Assembly: GCA_963277665.1 (NCBI GenBank)
Contig: OY728137.1
Location: 1,169,842,670-1,169,906,669 of the forward strand
DNA from: Viscum album
Lineage: Eukaryota; Streptophyta; Magnoliopsida; Santalales; Viscaceae
Direction of reading: 5' to 3'
DNA length: 64,000 bases
The notes beneath the pieces are model-generated. The model was given only the letters and a program-made list of their open reading frames with translations, did not search any database and had not been told where the DNA came from. A program made the position numbers and the translations under genes. Of this stretch, positions 11,739 through 24,724 are shown one piece after another (positions within the stretch are counted from its first letter, which is position 1; the number at the start of each line of letters is the position of its first letter).

Positions 11739-13030
11739 TTCATGAAGAAAGGGTGCTTCATGAAGGAAGGGTGCTTCATGAAGGAAGGACTTTGGAAGAG
11801 TAGAGATTCACCTTATAAAAGTGCTCTGTGTAGTCTTAATACTTCGTGGAGCCTCAAGTGACCCAAATAGGATCCCTACTTCATGAAGGGAGGAGTAGAG
11901 CTGCACCATCGCAAAGGGCACCCCTACCATAGGTAGGGGATATGAAGAATAAAAGGTTTCACAACTTGCGATGTTCATGTACCTTGGGTGATACATTTTT
12001 TGGGTTTGCGATGAGCTCCATGAAATAGAATCTCAGAAGGCGAAAGGTAAAAGTAATAATGGTTGGTGGGGGGATGAGCCTTCTATTTATAGGAAATAGT
12101 GGTTCTCAGGGCTCGTGGGGCTTTCCACAAAGGAAAAATAGTGTGTCGCGAAGAATATGTGATGCCGCGAATCAGAGAGGGGTCTATGAGACTTGGTTGA
12201 ACTTTCAAAGGGACTTTCAAAGTAACGATTGTAGGGAATAGAATAGAGAAAGGTGATATCACATAGCCTGAGGGTACCATCAGGCCCTATTGGACTCATG
12301 AAGACACCATCAAAGGGGTAATCGTGGGTCTTGATATAGAGAAAAGGTGACACTATTGAGCCTGAGGGCACAATCAAAATCCTTTGGACTCACAGTGGTA
12401 CTGCCAAACTATTTGAAAATCATGAAGTCCAATCACCTCCATGGAGGAGATTTATAAAATAGACTCCTTTGATGATTTTTGGTATTTTCAATGGCCATTT
12501 AGGTTTAGATTATCTTTGAACTGAACAAGACTTCATTCATTCCTTTCACATCATGATTTTTAGCACCAACAAATTCCCCCCTCAGAATGGGAGCTATGGA
12601 AAAAGAGTTTCAAATTATAAGGGTAAGTCCCTGAAAACACTCATCGAATCATGAAGATGGATTGCGAAGCATATGAGCCTGGCACACCACAAATATCAAA
12701 TAGAATAAAGGTCATTGAAAAATTAGAGAAAAGGAAACTACAATGATTATTCAGGACTCACCTATAAATAGGGAAAGAGGGGACTATTAATCTTACTAAA
12801 TCTCTATGAAAGATTGCATCAACACTCTCCTTTCACAAAGTGATATTCCCCATGGACGCGACTTCATGAACTGGGTTCTATGGTTTGGTGCTCCATGAAT
12901 TCTTTACAGTGAACCAGTGTATCACGATCCACTGCTCTTTTATGACATAGGCCTAGATCAAGGCTGCTCTATAGGATGATACTTCATGAATGTCCTCCGT
13001 GAATAGACTTCTTGACTAAGCATCGCGAAT
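11739..13030. repeat. Cluster of self-complementary TTCATGAA / TCGCGAA motifs
   Basis: Perfect TTCATGAA occurs at 11739-11746, 11757-11764, 11775-11782, 11880-11887, 12863-12870 and 12984-12991. CpG-containing relatives (TCGCGAA, CCGCGAA, TTGCGAA) lie near 12145, 12174, 12664 and 13023. At 11739-11790 the motif sits in an 18-bp direct repeat (GGGTGCTTCATGAAGGAA). The density is well above what base composition predicts. Confidence 0.6.
12763..12770 (+). promoter_or_regulatory. TATA box upstream of the PMD-like gene
   Basis: TATAAATA followed by GGGAAAGAGGGG is a strong plant-type TATA box. It lies about 90 bases before the first ATG (12853, context CCCCATGGACG) of the degenerate open region downstream, a normal promoter-to-start distance. 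Confidence 0.5.
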
Positions 13031-15360
13031 AGACTTAGAAAAATTCCTAAGTCACAGACTGATGGTTGTTGAAGAGTCTTATCAGGAGGTTCTTACTGAT
13101 GCTTCCTAGAGGGAAGAAAAGGAGAACGACATCCTAATAGGGTAGTATGTTTGAAGCCACTCCAAACACGAATCATTGATGACACTACTGTCGGAATCTC
13201 AAAAGGAATATCTGTTATGTAAGAGGTTGTTGTTGTATGAATTTGGATTGTGGGATGATGTCATCATTCTAGAGGCAAGTAGAGATGCACCAACCTACTG
13301 GTTTAGGAGAACAACATTCAATCATGAGTGGTACAGGGTTGTAGATGGCCACATTAGAGTAGACCCTACCCCTGTCAGAGTGAACTGCCTCCACAATCAA
13401 ATAAAAAACATTGATGGAAAGGCGCTGGAGAAAGAGATGTACCCACATTAGTAAAAAATGATCATTAAGGCTGTGCTTGAGAACCCGAAGAAGGAGTAGA
13501 TAAAAAGTTGGGATCTATGCTAGGGTGGAAAATTCACTGATGAGCGGTCCTGGGCCTACTAGGTGTGTGCATCATGCACCGAATTTGAGACTGTGCTGAG
13601 GTGAGTAGTCCGGTATGAAGCAACATGGGCTTCCCAAATATATGTCTCCCAACCAAAGTATGTTATTCTAGAGTTTCTAAGATGGTGGTCGATAGATACC
13701 AAAACATTCTATATGCATCATAGGGAGCTTGGCATCAGCCTCTAGGAACTCTATCAGATCTCAGACATCTCAATTCTGAGGGAAATGTATGATTAGTTCC
13801 TCCCTACAAATAATGTTTGGGAGGATCTAGAACAGATTCCACCTTTGGTGAAGGCATTGTTGAACCTTGTGCTGGGCATGATTAATGACAAGCAGAACAC
13901 TAGGGATGTCCACTTCAAGTAGTGGTCTGACTACTTTCTAACTCTCCAGCCAAGAAACTACTAGTGAGTCCCCCCACCTGTCCAAGGGGAGATCAGTGAG
14001 GTAGGGATGGTTCTTACTGGTGGATCCTAGAGGATATACAGAAGAAACTATGGGGCTTCAGAATCAATGATGAACAATAACCAATAGTCAGAATGGATGG
14101 ATTCATATCAGAGCTGATCTATGGATGGATAATATCTATGAGGGATGCACACATGGGATCATAGTTGAGTACATTCATCATGGTGGAGATGTTTGATTCT
14201 GGGCAACACATCAACCTGGGTATACCAGTTATAGAAAATTTGTATCACTTACTTCAGTATATCAGCTAGGGGAAGAGGTTTTTACACATGTTCGAGCCAT
14301 TCCACTTCCTATATAGCTGTATCATAACACACATGGGAGGATAAAAGTACCTTAAACCCATATCTCCACTTGGGCCAAGATTCTGATTGGAAATCTTGAA
14401 CATTGTGGGGAGTTTCCCGCTTAATATGGGTCTATCAGTTACGTTGAGTAAGATGTGGAGAGAATAGAAATTCATCTTCCACCCATTCCCTCTTCCAACT
14501 AGAGAATTTAATGATGACAACACTAACACCATAGATAAGTGATCATATCTTCTATCCTTTCATGGTGGAGTGATGGTGGCATAGGTGGACTATGAACCCA
14601 TATACGAACCATACACTCCACACTGATTCGCAAGATAGTTCAGATGCATGAAGAGGCTCACTTCGAAGGTGTATCTGGAGGTGAATCATGAGGACCACCC
14701 ATGCATGATGAGGCATATCTGGATGATGTTCACCCGGGAAGATAAGAATATGAAGAATGAGCTTCCTCCACCCACCACTGCATTCAGATTAATTCAAAAA
14801 TATGCACAGAGACGTGCCACTGCTTATCTGGGTGAGATGCTAAAGCAGCCAACAATCCAAGCTGGAAAATTAGTGGTCCCTGTGTATAATATTCAGGGTT
14901 GAGTGGTAGTGAAGGGATGTCGTGAGGGTGGTGACAATGTAGATCATGGTGATGAGGCTGTGGAAGTAAGGTAAACAGACCATGAACTGGCACCGACTTG
15001 AGGTGTGGGAAGGGAGACAGTAGTTCTAGACCTAGTGGATCTGGCCAGGAGGACCCGAGAGAGAGGAGAATCATCAAGGGGGTTTCTCAAAGCACCCTCT
15101 TAGGCTCTTCTGAAGTAGGTGTGTCAGGTGGTGATTCCTCCTGATGTTGTCTATCTACAGGCCTAGAAATATTGGGACTTTTGTAAACATTCCCTCATAA
15201 TTGATGACCTATTGGCGAACCTGAGCAAGCACGAAATGGAGATGTTGACCATGGTAAGATCTTACCAGACCAACATTATTTAGAGACACATGAGAATACA
15301 TGATAGGGTTAATTATGAGGTAATTAGATACTATCGTAATGAGGGGGAGTAGAGGAAGTA
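12853..15360 (+). pseudogene. Degenerate gene resembling an aminotransferase-like plant mobile domain (PMD) protein
   Basis: Reading across stops, a protein-like segment runs from about 13160 to 15360. It includes an opening frame (13176-13451, 91 codons), then HHRELGISL, ELYQISDISIL, EMYD and FLPTNN (about 13716-13812), and later FARQF with PPTTAFRLIQKYAQRRATAY (about 14628-14828). PMD proteins typically carry a GISLWELHxISxLPI..MYDExxP signature followed by a YxPxRxARQFGxxQxxP motif, and both are visible in eroded form. The tail (HSLIIDDLLANLSKHEMEML, about 15190-15250) looks like a coiled-coil C-terminus. PMD domains occur in transposable-element genes and in the extra ORFs of some gypsy elements. 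I infer a TE-encoded gene rather than a host gene. The start is uncertain, and 12853-13160 is barely readable. Confidence 0.5.
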
Positions 15361-15369
15361 AATCATGAC

Positions 15370-16237
15370 ATCTAAGATGTGAATCACAAAGTGGAGTGAT
15401 GAGTGGGTTGATAATTAATAATGTTCATGTATTAAAAATGAAGGTTCCATTACCAAATTTTCATGGATGGGGATATGTAACATTGGGTTCAACCTCTGAA
15501 CATGTATTCAAAACACATGACCTTCCATGTTAATGTCAAAAGTCATCCGAGGCATGTTCCCTATATGGAAGGTGGGCCTTTGGAGCATTGTGACATCACT
15601 ATAAGAGATAATGTTTAGACATTAATGATTATGGGAATTACAATTTTGGATGTCCCAATGTATGAAAGTGAGTCTAAAAATATTTTCAGATAGAGTTCAA
15701 TGCTCTGAGTATTATTCTATCGTGTGTTGAGCACATCTTGTGTCACATCAATACAAGAGAGGGTCAAACTCACATGGTGATAGGAACATCTTACTAAAAT
15801 TAAGTGAGATAAGGGGACCAGATAAAAGGATGTTTATCATTAATAAAAGGGGAGAAATATGAGATTTGAATAGAAATAATGGTCACGATTGGGCCGAAGA
15901 TAGGAGATATGAGCATTACTATGTATCTAGTCAGAAAAAAATCAAGCTATACATAGTTTTAGATAGTGTCACAATAAAGGAATAGTACCTAAAGGATGAG
16001 AATTTCCTATTTATTGAGAATGATGATCCATATCTATAATTTAAAATATCATATATGAATATGTCATCTATGCTATTTATGGTTATGCAGCTAGGACTGA
16101 TGGGTGGTGTAGCTTAACATCTTACATCCAGGATATTGATTATATAGTTAAATGTCACATAGTTAGGATAAGAAAGAATACTATTTAAATTCATGATACT
16201 TGGACAATGACCATGTAGTAAACATATTATAGTGAGG
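15370..16237. other. Host repeat DNA left of element 2, with a module shared with 29.8 kb
   Basis: No complete gene. Bases 15440-15590 translate from an ATG (MKVPLPNFHG..., ..FKTHDLPC...) and resemble 29849-30000 at DNA and protein level. The remainder is AT-rich with no recognised domain. Confidence 0.4.
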
Positions 16238-16242
16238 ATGAA
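16238..16242. other. Target-site duplication, left copy (element 2)
   Basis: ATGAA directly abuts the TGTCACGAC start of the left LTR and matches ATGAA at 27868-27872. Ty3/gypsy integrases duplicate 5 bp, so this fixes both ends of the insertion. Confidence 0.92.
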
Positions 16243-16640
16243 TGTCACGACACCATCCCTCAAAATATTCCCCTCCCGAGTCAGAAATGAAGAAAGGGAG
16301 ATAATGACCCCTGAGTCCTGCCTTCAGTAGGCCTTAGGGTGGTGACCATCACCACGGGTATATGATATCACAAATGGAAGGCATTACCCTTTTCATAGGA
16401 AACAATATTGGAAGATAATATGGTAAATCCCAAAAAACTCAAAGAACCAAATGTATAAATAAATAACCAAAATACATCCCACATGCATGTTCAAAAGTAA
16501 AACTATTATAAAAAACAACAAAACTCCAATATAAATACAAAAAAGACAAGCTAAGAAGTGATACAAAAACCATCCCAAAGTCTGATCTAGTATGTACCAA
16601 CACGGTCCTTGTAACCCTCCTAGAAACCTAAAAATAGTTT

Positions 16641-16665
16641 TTTATATATGTAGGGTGAGAATACA
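16641..16665 (-). promoter_or_regulatory. LTR core promoter (TATA), element 2 left LTR
   Basis: On the minus strand this reads TATTCTCACCCTACATATAT followed by AAA. The equivalent in the right LTR is at 25122-25145, and a third copy occurs in the remnant at 7703-7735. It places U3 at about 2.8 kb and R-U5 at about 0.4 kb. Confidence 0.5.
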
Positions 16666-18954
16666 AGTATAATCAGTAGAAAAAACCAAATTAACTCATG
16701 CACAAGTGGGGAGACATACTAATTCCATGTGATAAAACAACTAAAAACAACAACACCTATCCAAGAATACTAACCATCCCAAACTCACCAAGGCTCACTC
16801 ACCAAATAACACAAGTCAAGTAAGGAAATATAATAAGAACATTGATATTTGGGTACCCTCCACCACTCCCCACAAGTTAACTGCTTATCCCTAACAGTGG
16901 ACGTCTTGGTGCTACCATTCTTCCACAAGCCCCACTATTATAAGCTCGCCCGCACATACCTAGGCCACAAACCACATCCCATCCATAAACACCTGATCCA
17001 AAACCACACCACATCCTACCCGCATACACTTGACCAAAACCACAACACATCCTACTCAAAAACACTTGGGCCTCATATGAAAGACACCTGGGAAACATAC
17101 CACATCTCACACAACTAGTAACACAAATATGGTAATAAACTTCAATACATTATAGCCTGACCGATGAGTCTTGGGTGAAAATAGACCTCAAGCCATTACA
17201 GCTTTCCTGATGAGTCTTGGGTGATCAATGCCTAGAAGAGAGAGTTGGATAGAGTAAATTTACCATCCATCCATCCTCCCACCAAGATGTTGGGAATACA
17301 CTCTCCCCCATGAAATGTGGGTGTTCGACACGTAGTCCTCAACACAGGTTGGGTGTGTATAGAAATCACAAGGAACTAAAAGTACACATATAAGTACCAA
17401 ACACTCAACCTAACCTATGGGTTTTCAAAACAACCAACCGTCCCATATAAATTTTTTTTCTACTACCTCTAAATTCACAACCACAAAAATAGACGTAACC
17501 CAAATCATAACCCCATCCAATTTATTTAACTGATTAACATTCTGCATTAACCCATTCATTTAATTGTTCCATCGTTACTCAAGAAACTTCCAATATCTAC
17601 CAAAATCATTCTTCAAAACAGTGCCACCCGATCCTAAAGAAAGCCCCCAACTCACAATAACAACCACCAACATATCATGTTACAGCCATTCAAGGCACAC
17701 CCACCACACAAAGAAAAAACCACACCACACAAAACAAAAAAAACCAACATGGTTACAGTATTACTACATAAGCATACCAAGAATAATAACCATAACATAT
17801 CCCCGATGTAGTCCCACTACATAACAAGTTCATCCATCCCACTACCAGCCAATCACTCAACCCAAGATTTCATTACACCACCCGTACCACCCCATACATG
17901 AAACCCACAACAACCATCTCCCAAGCCGCTACCCCACTACATAGACACACCATGATATTCCCACAAAACCAACCCTTTTTTACCCCTGTACACACAACCG
18001 TGCTTCCAATAGTATCACCACACAACCTGCACAAGGAATCAAAATAGAATAGAGCCACACACAACACACATTCACACCTATCAAACTGAGTGTATTCATA
18101 TTTGACTAACATTGTTCTTTAATTCCACTTTCATTATTCAGGGGTGATCATAGAACAAGTTTGATCATGGGGAATCCATTCATTTATCCAAATATACATG
18201 ATTAATCATATTAATATTTGTGGAAATTATTCACAATGTTCAACAACATGTATTCATAAATCTCAATCATTCACAATCAAAGGCCACCAACGACCATGAT
18301 TTTCAAAGGCCATACAACCAAAATAATTCACAGTAGGGATCAAGGATAATAGATAAAACAAAAAAAAGTGTCATCATATTCCGAGCCCCTCATTTATTAC
18401 TAAAGTAACAAGTCTAGTTATTATAATGGGTCTGATTATATTTTCCTTCAAGTTCATTAATATTTTTATTTGACTATATCCTCAAGATACGTAAGTTTAC
18501 CCACCCCACATGATACACAATTAAGGAGATACAATGGAAATCCCTACCTAGAAGAACAAGTGATCAAAATTTCCCCTTGTTTCAAAATAGGGGGTCACAT
18601 GAGCAGTAGGAAGACTCTAAAGAAAACTTGAGTGATGGGTGTAGTGCGACTCCTTGGGGAATAGAAGTTTTGGGTGAACCAAGAAGAAACTGTGGGATTC
18701 AAGTAAGAGAGGATCTCAAATTATGAAAAATCAAGATCCCAAAACAAAGGAGAAGATTTGAATGTACTCAAAGTTAGCTCACGGTCAAACCACATGGCTT
18801 AGCAGTTTTAAAGATCTCAGAACGTTAAGATATTTAAGATTTAATAATTCCCTTGGAGACAGTGGAAATGAATTTAGAAATGGTCATACATTGATAGGTT
18901 CTTCATTTAACGTCAAATAAAACATAATAGGGCAGAAACTGGAAAAATGGGAAA

Positions 18955-19320
18955 TTACTCACCGATAGGTGAGTCACCGATATGACCCACCATTGCTGAG
19001 CCACAAATGTGAGTCATCGATAGAAGATTAATTAACGCAATCCAATGATGCTAAGACACCAATGCGAGTACCAAACATTGATCCATCGACATTGAGCCAC
19101 TGATGCGAGTTATAGATGATGAGCCACTAACACCCTAACTCACCGATGCCATTACTCACTGATGCCCTGAATCACCGATGCCCTAACTCACTGATGCCTT
19201 GAAATACCGATGCGAGTCCCCGAAGATGAGTTACCAACGCCCTAACTCACTAATGCCCTCACTCATCGATGCCCTGACTCACTGATTCCCTAATCTACTG
19301 ATGCTTTACTCACCAATATA
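18955..19320. repeat. Minisatellite in element 2 left LTR (unit about 16-17 bp)
   Basis: Imperfect copies of CACCGATGCCCTGACT and GAGCCACCGATGCGAGT alternate for more than 350 bases. The equivalent array in the right LTR is at 27457-27765. It was therefore present before insertion and was copied with the LTR. Confidence 0.85.
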
Positions 19321-19428
19321 TAACTGGTTTTTTGGAAAAATCTTGGAATGATCCACCAAGACTCCCTGAAACACCACAAACATAGGATTTTAACAAAGTA
19401 ATGGACCAGAGAGGTCCATTCCATTACA

Positions 19429-19887
19429 TCAGATACCTCTTAAAATATTCTCAACCTCAAAAATTAAAAACCAACCCATAAGAAAGAGGGGTCCGAACAA
19501 CCACCCCGTAAGATGCCTCTTAAGTATAAACCACCCCGTGTTGTTGGAAAGATGAAATGAAACCTCAACATCCAAGAAAACCTCCTCCAAAATATAATAC
19601 CCCTAATAGATCAGAAGACACACTACAAAAGAACCAAAATCTACACTTCCTAAACACACAAATTAGAGAATTCCTTCCCCCATGTCAAGATACTATCTGC
19701 TTTGGGTGGCACTAATTCTCCCACATCGGTTTAATCGCATATGAATTAATGTGTATTGATTAGGGATGAGGTCCGACCCTCTTCACATGTCAGGTATATA
19801 TCACACATTACAGAGCAAGTAAAAAAATATTTTCATATAATACAAGGTTCAAGAATCTATTTAAAAGAAAAACAGAACAAATAAATC
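19429..19887 (-). other. Element 2 sequence between the pol stop and the 3' LTR
   Basis: Noncoding. The polypurine tract expected beside the LTR is eroded (minus strand TTTTAAGAGGTATCTGA). It contains CTCCCACATCGG at 19710-19722, a short motif often seen near plant retroelement ends. Confidence 0.55.
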
Positions 19888-22800
19888 TCAAAACAACTCC
19901 AGGTACTGGGCACACATCTGCGTCTCCATTTCCCAAGTACTGTCTTGAAGACCACCATGCCTCCACAACACACAAATAGAGGGAATGGTAATTCCATTCA
20001 GTACCTTTTCCTAACAATATTTTATCTCTACCGAATTCTCCATAAACGTCACGTCATCCTTGATATACAACTTTCCTCAGTCAATGACATGGGATTCATC
20101 GTGAAGATACCAAAAAATCTAAGAGATGTGAAATAAATCATGGATCCTCCCTAACTGTGGTGAAAATGAATGATAATATTACACCTCACCAACTCATCCC
20201 AACACCTCAAAATGTCTGATGATCCTAGGAGAAAGCTTATTCCCTCTGCAAAACCTCTGCTGCCCACGTTGAGGTGAAACCTTTAAGAGCATGTGGTCTC
20301 TAACCTCAAACTCCAAAGTTCTCCTCCTGCGATTGGAATATGACTTCTACCAGTCCTGATAATCCTTCATCCTCTCACACACTAGCTGAAACATCTTGTT
20401 CATGCTCTACACCACATTCGGACCAAGAACAACTATTTCCCCAACCCTTGTCTAGCATAAAGGTGACTGACATGACCTTCCATACAAGGCTTCAAATGGT
20501 GTCATGCCAATGGTAGAGTGATAACTGTTATTGTAAGAAAACTCCACCAGGGTAAAGTTTCATACCCATGATCCTCAAAAGTCCAGAACACATGGACAAA
20601 AAATATCCTACAGTGTCTAGATAGTCTGTTATGTTTTCCCACCCTTCTGAGGGTCGAAAGCAGTGATAAGGTGTAACTGAGTGCCAATAGCATGCTGTAA
20701 TCACCTCCAGACTCCTGAGGAAAACCATGCATTCTGATACAAGATGATGGATCTTATAACCCCATGCATCTACACCACCTCATCCTCATACCCTCTTTCC
20801 AAGGAATCCACTATACTCAACTCTTTAATTGCCAAGAAGTGAGCTAATTTTGTCTGCTGATCTACCACTACCCAGATAGCATCACAACCTCTCTGAGCCC
20901 TAGATAGTCATGTGATTAAATAAATCAAGATTTCATCCCACTTCAACTTGAGGAAAAATAAGGGCTGCAATAGACCACTGAGAACACAGTGCTCAGCCTT
21001 CACCTACTGGCACACTAGACACCTTGCCACAAACTCTACCATTGCCCGCTTCACCCTGAGCCAACAAAACTGTTCCCTTAATCCATGATACATCTCAAAA
21101 ACTCCTAGGTGTACCTCTAAGGGTGAGATATGAAAATCATGGATAAATCTCTTGCACATCAAAACTGGAAAAAATATCCTTCCATATAACAATATACGAT
21201 TCCAGCCATCCTCTAACCACCCCAATGGAGCATCACACTAGCTAATGTGATCACACATCACTTTAGACTATGAATCTCCCCACATAGACTCCTCCACCTA
21301 TTTCATCAGAGACGACTACACTATCATCTAGAATAGATAGCCTCTGTGACTATCCTCTCCTACATCTAGGTGTAAGGTGTCCAACTCCTCCATTACCTTC
21401 CAAGTGTCCTCAGACTCTTAAACTACTTCCTTCTGTGAATTCCTACACAAGACATCAACCATGAAGTTTCCATTTCCTAAGGTGTAAGAGATATTGAAGT
21501 CATAATCCTAGATAAACTCCATCCATCTCTACTGTTGAAAGTTTATATCTCACTAGGAAAATATACACCTTAAGCTCTTGTGATCCATGAAAACCACAAA
21601 GCACTCCCCGATAAGGTAATTCCACCACAAATTTAGTACAAACACGACTGCCGCCAGCTCCAAGTCATGGGTGGAATAGTTATGTTTGTGGGGATGTAGC
21701 TTCATAGACCCATAAGATATCACTCCTCACTACTGTATCAACACACACCCTAAACCTAGATGAGAATCATCGCAAAACACTTTGAACATTACTCATTCTT
21801 ATAGAAACTAGAGCACCGAAGTAATGAATAACTTCCACTTCAGATATCCAAAAGCTATCTGAAACTACTCAATCCACATGGAATATTAGTCCTTTCTGGT
21901 CAAATCCATCAACAGAGTTGCAAATCAAGAGAAATCAGGCACAAATCTATAGTAATAGATCACCAGACTAAGGAAACTACAAACCTCCACTACGTTCTTG
22001 GGTGATTCCCAAGAAACAACTACCTCAACATTCGATGGTTCCACTACTATACACTATTGAGACACCACATGTCCAAGTAAGTGCACCTATCTTGTCAAAA
22101 ACATTCACTTGGATAACATTATGTAGAGCTAGTGGTGTCGAAGAATCTCCAGGACAGTCCTAATATGCTCAATATACTTCTCCTCTAACTTCGACTTGAT
22201 CAGAATTTCATCGATGAATAAAATAGAAAACTAGTATAGGAACTCATGAAAGACAACTTTTATAAGACCCGTGAACATGGATGGTGCATTCATAACACCG
22301 AATGGAATCACCAAGAACTCAAAATGCCCATAACTGCACCTAAAAGCAGTCTTCAGGATGTCACCCTAGTTCACCCTCAACTGGTGATAACCAAACTGCA
22401 GATCAATCTTAGAGAACTAACTTTCTCCCTCAACTGGTCAAAAATATTTTATATCCTCAGAAGAGGGTAATGAATCTTGAACATTACCGGATTCAACCTC
22501 CAGTAGTCTATACACAACCTTAGACCTCTATATTCCTTCTTCTCAAACAAGACTGGATCACCCCACGATGATACACTAGGCCAGATGAATCCCTCTTTCA
22601 TCAGATCATCGATATGAATATGTAGCTCCCACAGATCAGAAGGTTCCATTCTATAGGGGGACATTAAAATAGGACTGGCACCGAGCTGCAAATCTATCCC
22701 GAACTCTACATCTTGTCTAGGGGGTAGAATCGCAACCTCCTTTAGAAAAACATCCAAGAACTCCCTAAAAACATCTGAAACCTCCACCATCTAAGCATCT

Positions 22801-23200
22801 AATGATAACACTGAAAGCTTAGGTAATAAAGAATGGAGGCTCTACATATGCCAACTTACCACCTACCAACTATGCTTTCCAATGAAATCCACACACTAGC
22901 CACCCACGTCTAAAAACATGACTCTTATTTGGAAGCATTTTATGAAATAATTCATATAAAACAACTAGTTTATACCAAGTATAACATCATATGACTGCAT
23001 CTATAGAAAAAGAGACCCCCATAGGACTGATGCATCCCCAACATTAGTCTACATCCCCAGCAAATATCAAACAGGCTGGCCTGACATCTGATTGGTGTGC
23101 TCAACACCAGGGGTGTGGAAAGTGTCTCTACATATAGTCCCAAGGAATGGGATAGAGTGGGTGAAATTAAGGAGTGCATATCTCCCAAATCAGACTAGGA
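19888..23200 (-). pseudogene. Element 2 degenerate pol (PR-RT-RNaseH-IN-chromodomain)
   Basis: On the minus strand, protease (about 22850-23200) shows LSHSLGLYVETLSTPLVLST. RT (about 22000-22790) has [12 protein letters not shown], a PYRMEP motif and [11 protein letters not shown]. RNase H spans about 21400-21960. Integrase (about 20450-21225) has the H2C2 finger region (LREQFCWLRVKR..CLVCQ) and VVVDQQTKLAHF. The chromodomain tail STWEMETQMCAQYLELF ends at a stop, 19888-19890. The RT catalytic motif is FIDEIL (22201-22218), Asp-Glu instead of Asp-Asp. In integrase the second catalytic site reads SIILYQNAWF, losing Asp, and the position of the catalytic Glu is a stop. Confidence 0.9.
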
Positions 23201-24345
23201 ACAAACAATAGTACAGAAAAAACTAATCGTACCTCAGAAAATATCTAGCCTGGATGGAACTACTGCCTCTACGACGTTAAACTTCCCATGCCCAAATCCT
23301 CTACCCCTCGGCTATCAGTTTCCTCCCCAACCATGCCCAGTTTGAGGTACCTGGGGAACACCCTACTATTGGCCTCCACCTACCCCATCTCCCCTCATTG
23401 GAGCAGGATCCTGTTGTCCCTGCTGTTGCTGCTAAAATGGTCTAGCCGAAAACTACCGCTGAGGCGGGCGCTGAGTCTGACCACCGCCACCATACTGATC
23501 TCAAACTAGGAACTAACCCTAAAGGTGCCCATGGAATCCACAATAAAAACACCACATTCCCAATACCATAGGAAAATCATAAGGACCCGAAGGACGAAAC
23601 TGAAACTTCTGAGGTCGGCTCCCCACCGACCAAAACCTGGAAGACCCGAGCACCTGAGACCTGATACTAGAAGCCTTTTCTTTAAAAAGCTAGGATGACT
23701 CCCCTATCATAGTAAAACTCCTCATGAGTGCATAATTTCCACCACACCATCCTTCTTCTGGACCTCTAAGTATATCAACAAGGTAAAAGGAGTAACTGCA
23801 TTTTGAAGAGAAGGATAAAGTACCTCCTCTAAGGGTCTCTCCCAAGACTCCTCATTTTCAAAGAGATCTAGAGCAAAGCAGAAGAGATACTTGAAGATGA
23901 CCCCAAAATCCTATACCAAAATACTCCCCTAATATAGAGAGAGTAAATCTTTCCTCTTCTCCACCTTCATCATCGAAGAAAGGAATTATTCCTGGAACTC
24001 CATCTCAAAGTCGACCCACAGAACATTGGTCTCTTTACTCTCCCTGAGGTAAAGTGTCAACCACTGACACTCTGATCCCTACATCTCTTGCACCACCAGA
24101 GGAACTGAATACTCTGTAAGAGCCCAAATCCAGATAAAGGTGATCACAAGATCCTCCAGACAACTCTCCTTCTCTATATCTAAAATTCTACCCTTATACT
24201 TTTCAAGAGTCTATCTATGGAAAGTACATAGTTCCTTCTAGTAATGGTTATCCTTATCCTCTCAATCAACCCTCTACTGATCAGCTGGATCAGCCTGTTG
24301 AGCCTCAACTTCCAGAACCACTTGTGGATGACTTCTGAGTGCCAT
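23201..24345 (-). pseudogene. Element 2 degenerate gag
   Basis: The probable start is at 24343-24345 (MALRSHPQ), about 370 bases inside the PBS. Gag forms the particle that packages the RNA. Visible family blocks include RKDLLSLY*GSILV-like, LDLFENEESWERPLEE (about 23820-23880) and an eroded zinc-knuckle segment (YWECGVFIVDSMG, about 23535-23580) in which only one of the metal-binding Cys is kept. Several stops interrupt it. Confidence 0.8.
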
Positions 24346-24711
24346 AACTAAAACGGGAAACAAGGAACTCTTAAGCCTGAGTAGTATGGAATTTTTCATC
24401 TAAGATTCATTTTAACCTTTTTGGATTATTTAAGTTTCCCAAAACACCCAAATTCAAACAAAAACACAATTCATTATGATGAATCTACCATTCCTAAGGA
24501 CTCTACCATGCCATCAATGTAGCCTCACATGGTCGTTTGGTAGGCTTAGAGTCCTTACATCGGATCATGGGGGGCCCTAATATCCCATGTCCTAGATGGT
24601 CTTCCCTGGCCTATGTCACACACCATGATCAACCAACACTATTTCCCTACCAACCCATGCAATCATCATTATTAATAACTCCAAACTCCATCCTATATCT
24701 CAACTATCATA

Positions 24712-24721
24712 TCTGATACCA
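24712..24721 (-). other. Element 2 primer-binding site (initiator tRNA-Met)
   Basis: The minus strand reads TGGTATCAGA, a 10/10 match to the standard PBS, then T where G is usual. It lies 3 bases inside the right (5') LTR. It primes minus-strand cDNA synthesis and confirms the orientation. Confidence 0.92.
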
Positions 24722-24724
24722 TTA

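Larger units (their letters stand above)
16243..19428 (-). repeat. Element 2 3' LTR (left copy)
   Basis: It runs from TGTCACGACACC to CCATTACA. It includes the promoter block (TATA on the minus strand at 16641-16649), a 36-bp repeat of CCACATCCTACC type (about 16970-17075), a long C/A-rich stretch, and a GAT/GAG-rich minisatellite (18955-19320). Short antisense or sense open frames inside it (16849-17118, 17873-18112) are repetitive and probably not genes. Confidence 0.93.

Noticed and set aside
17873..18112. Cys/Val-rich open frame in element 2 LTR, with a counterpart at 26358-26600
   Set aside because: It is shared because LTRs are copies. The composition is a reflection of GTG/TGT-rich sequence, and the remnant LTR at 6.4 kb does not keep it.
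19710..19722. CCCACATCGG motif as a sign of a separate TRIM-type element
   Set aside because: Only one copy is seen, inside the 3' untranslated part of element 2, with no second terminal repeat.
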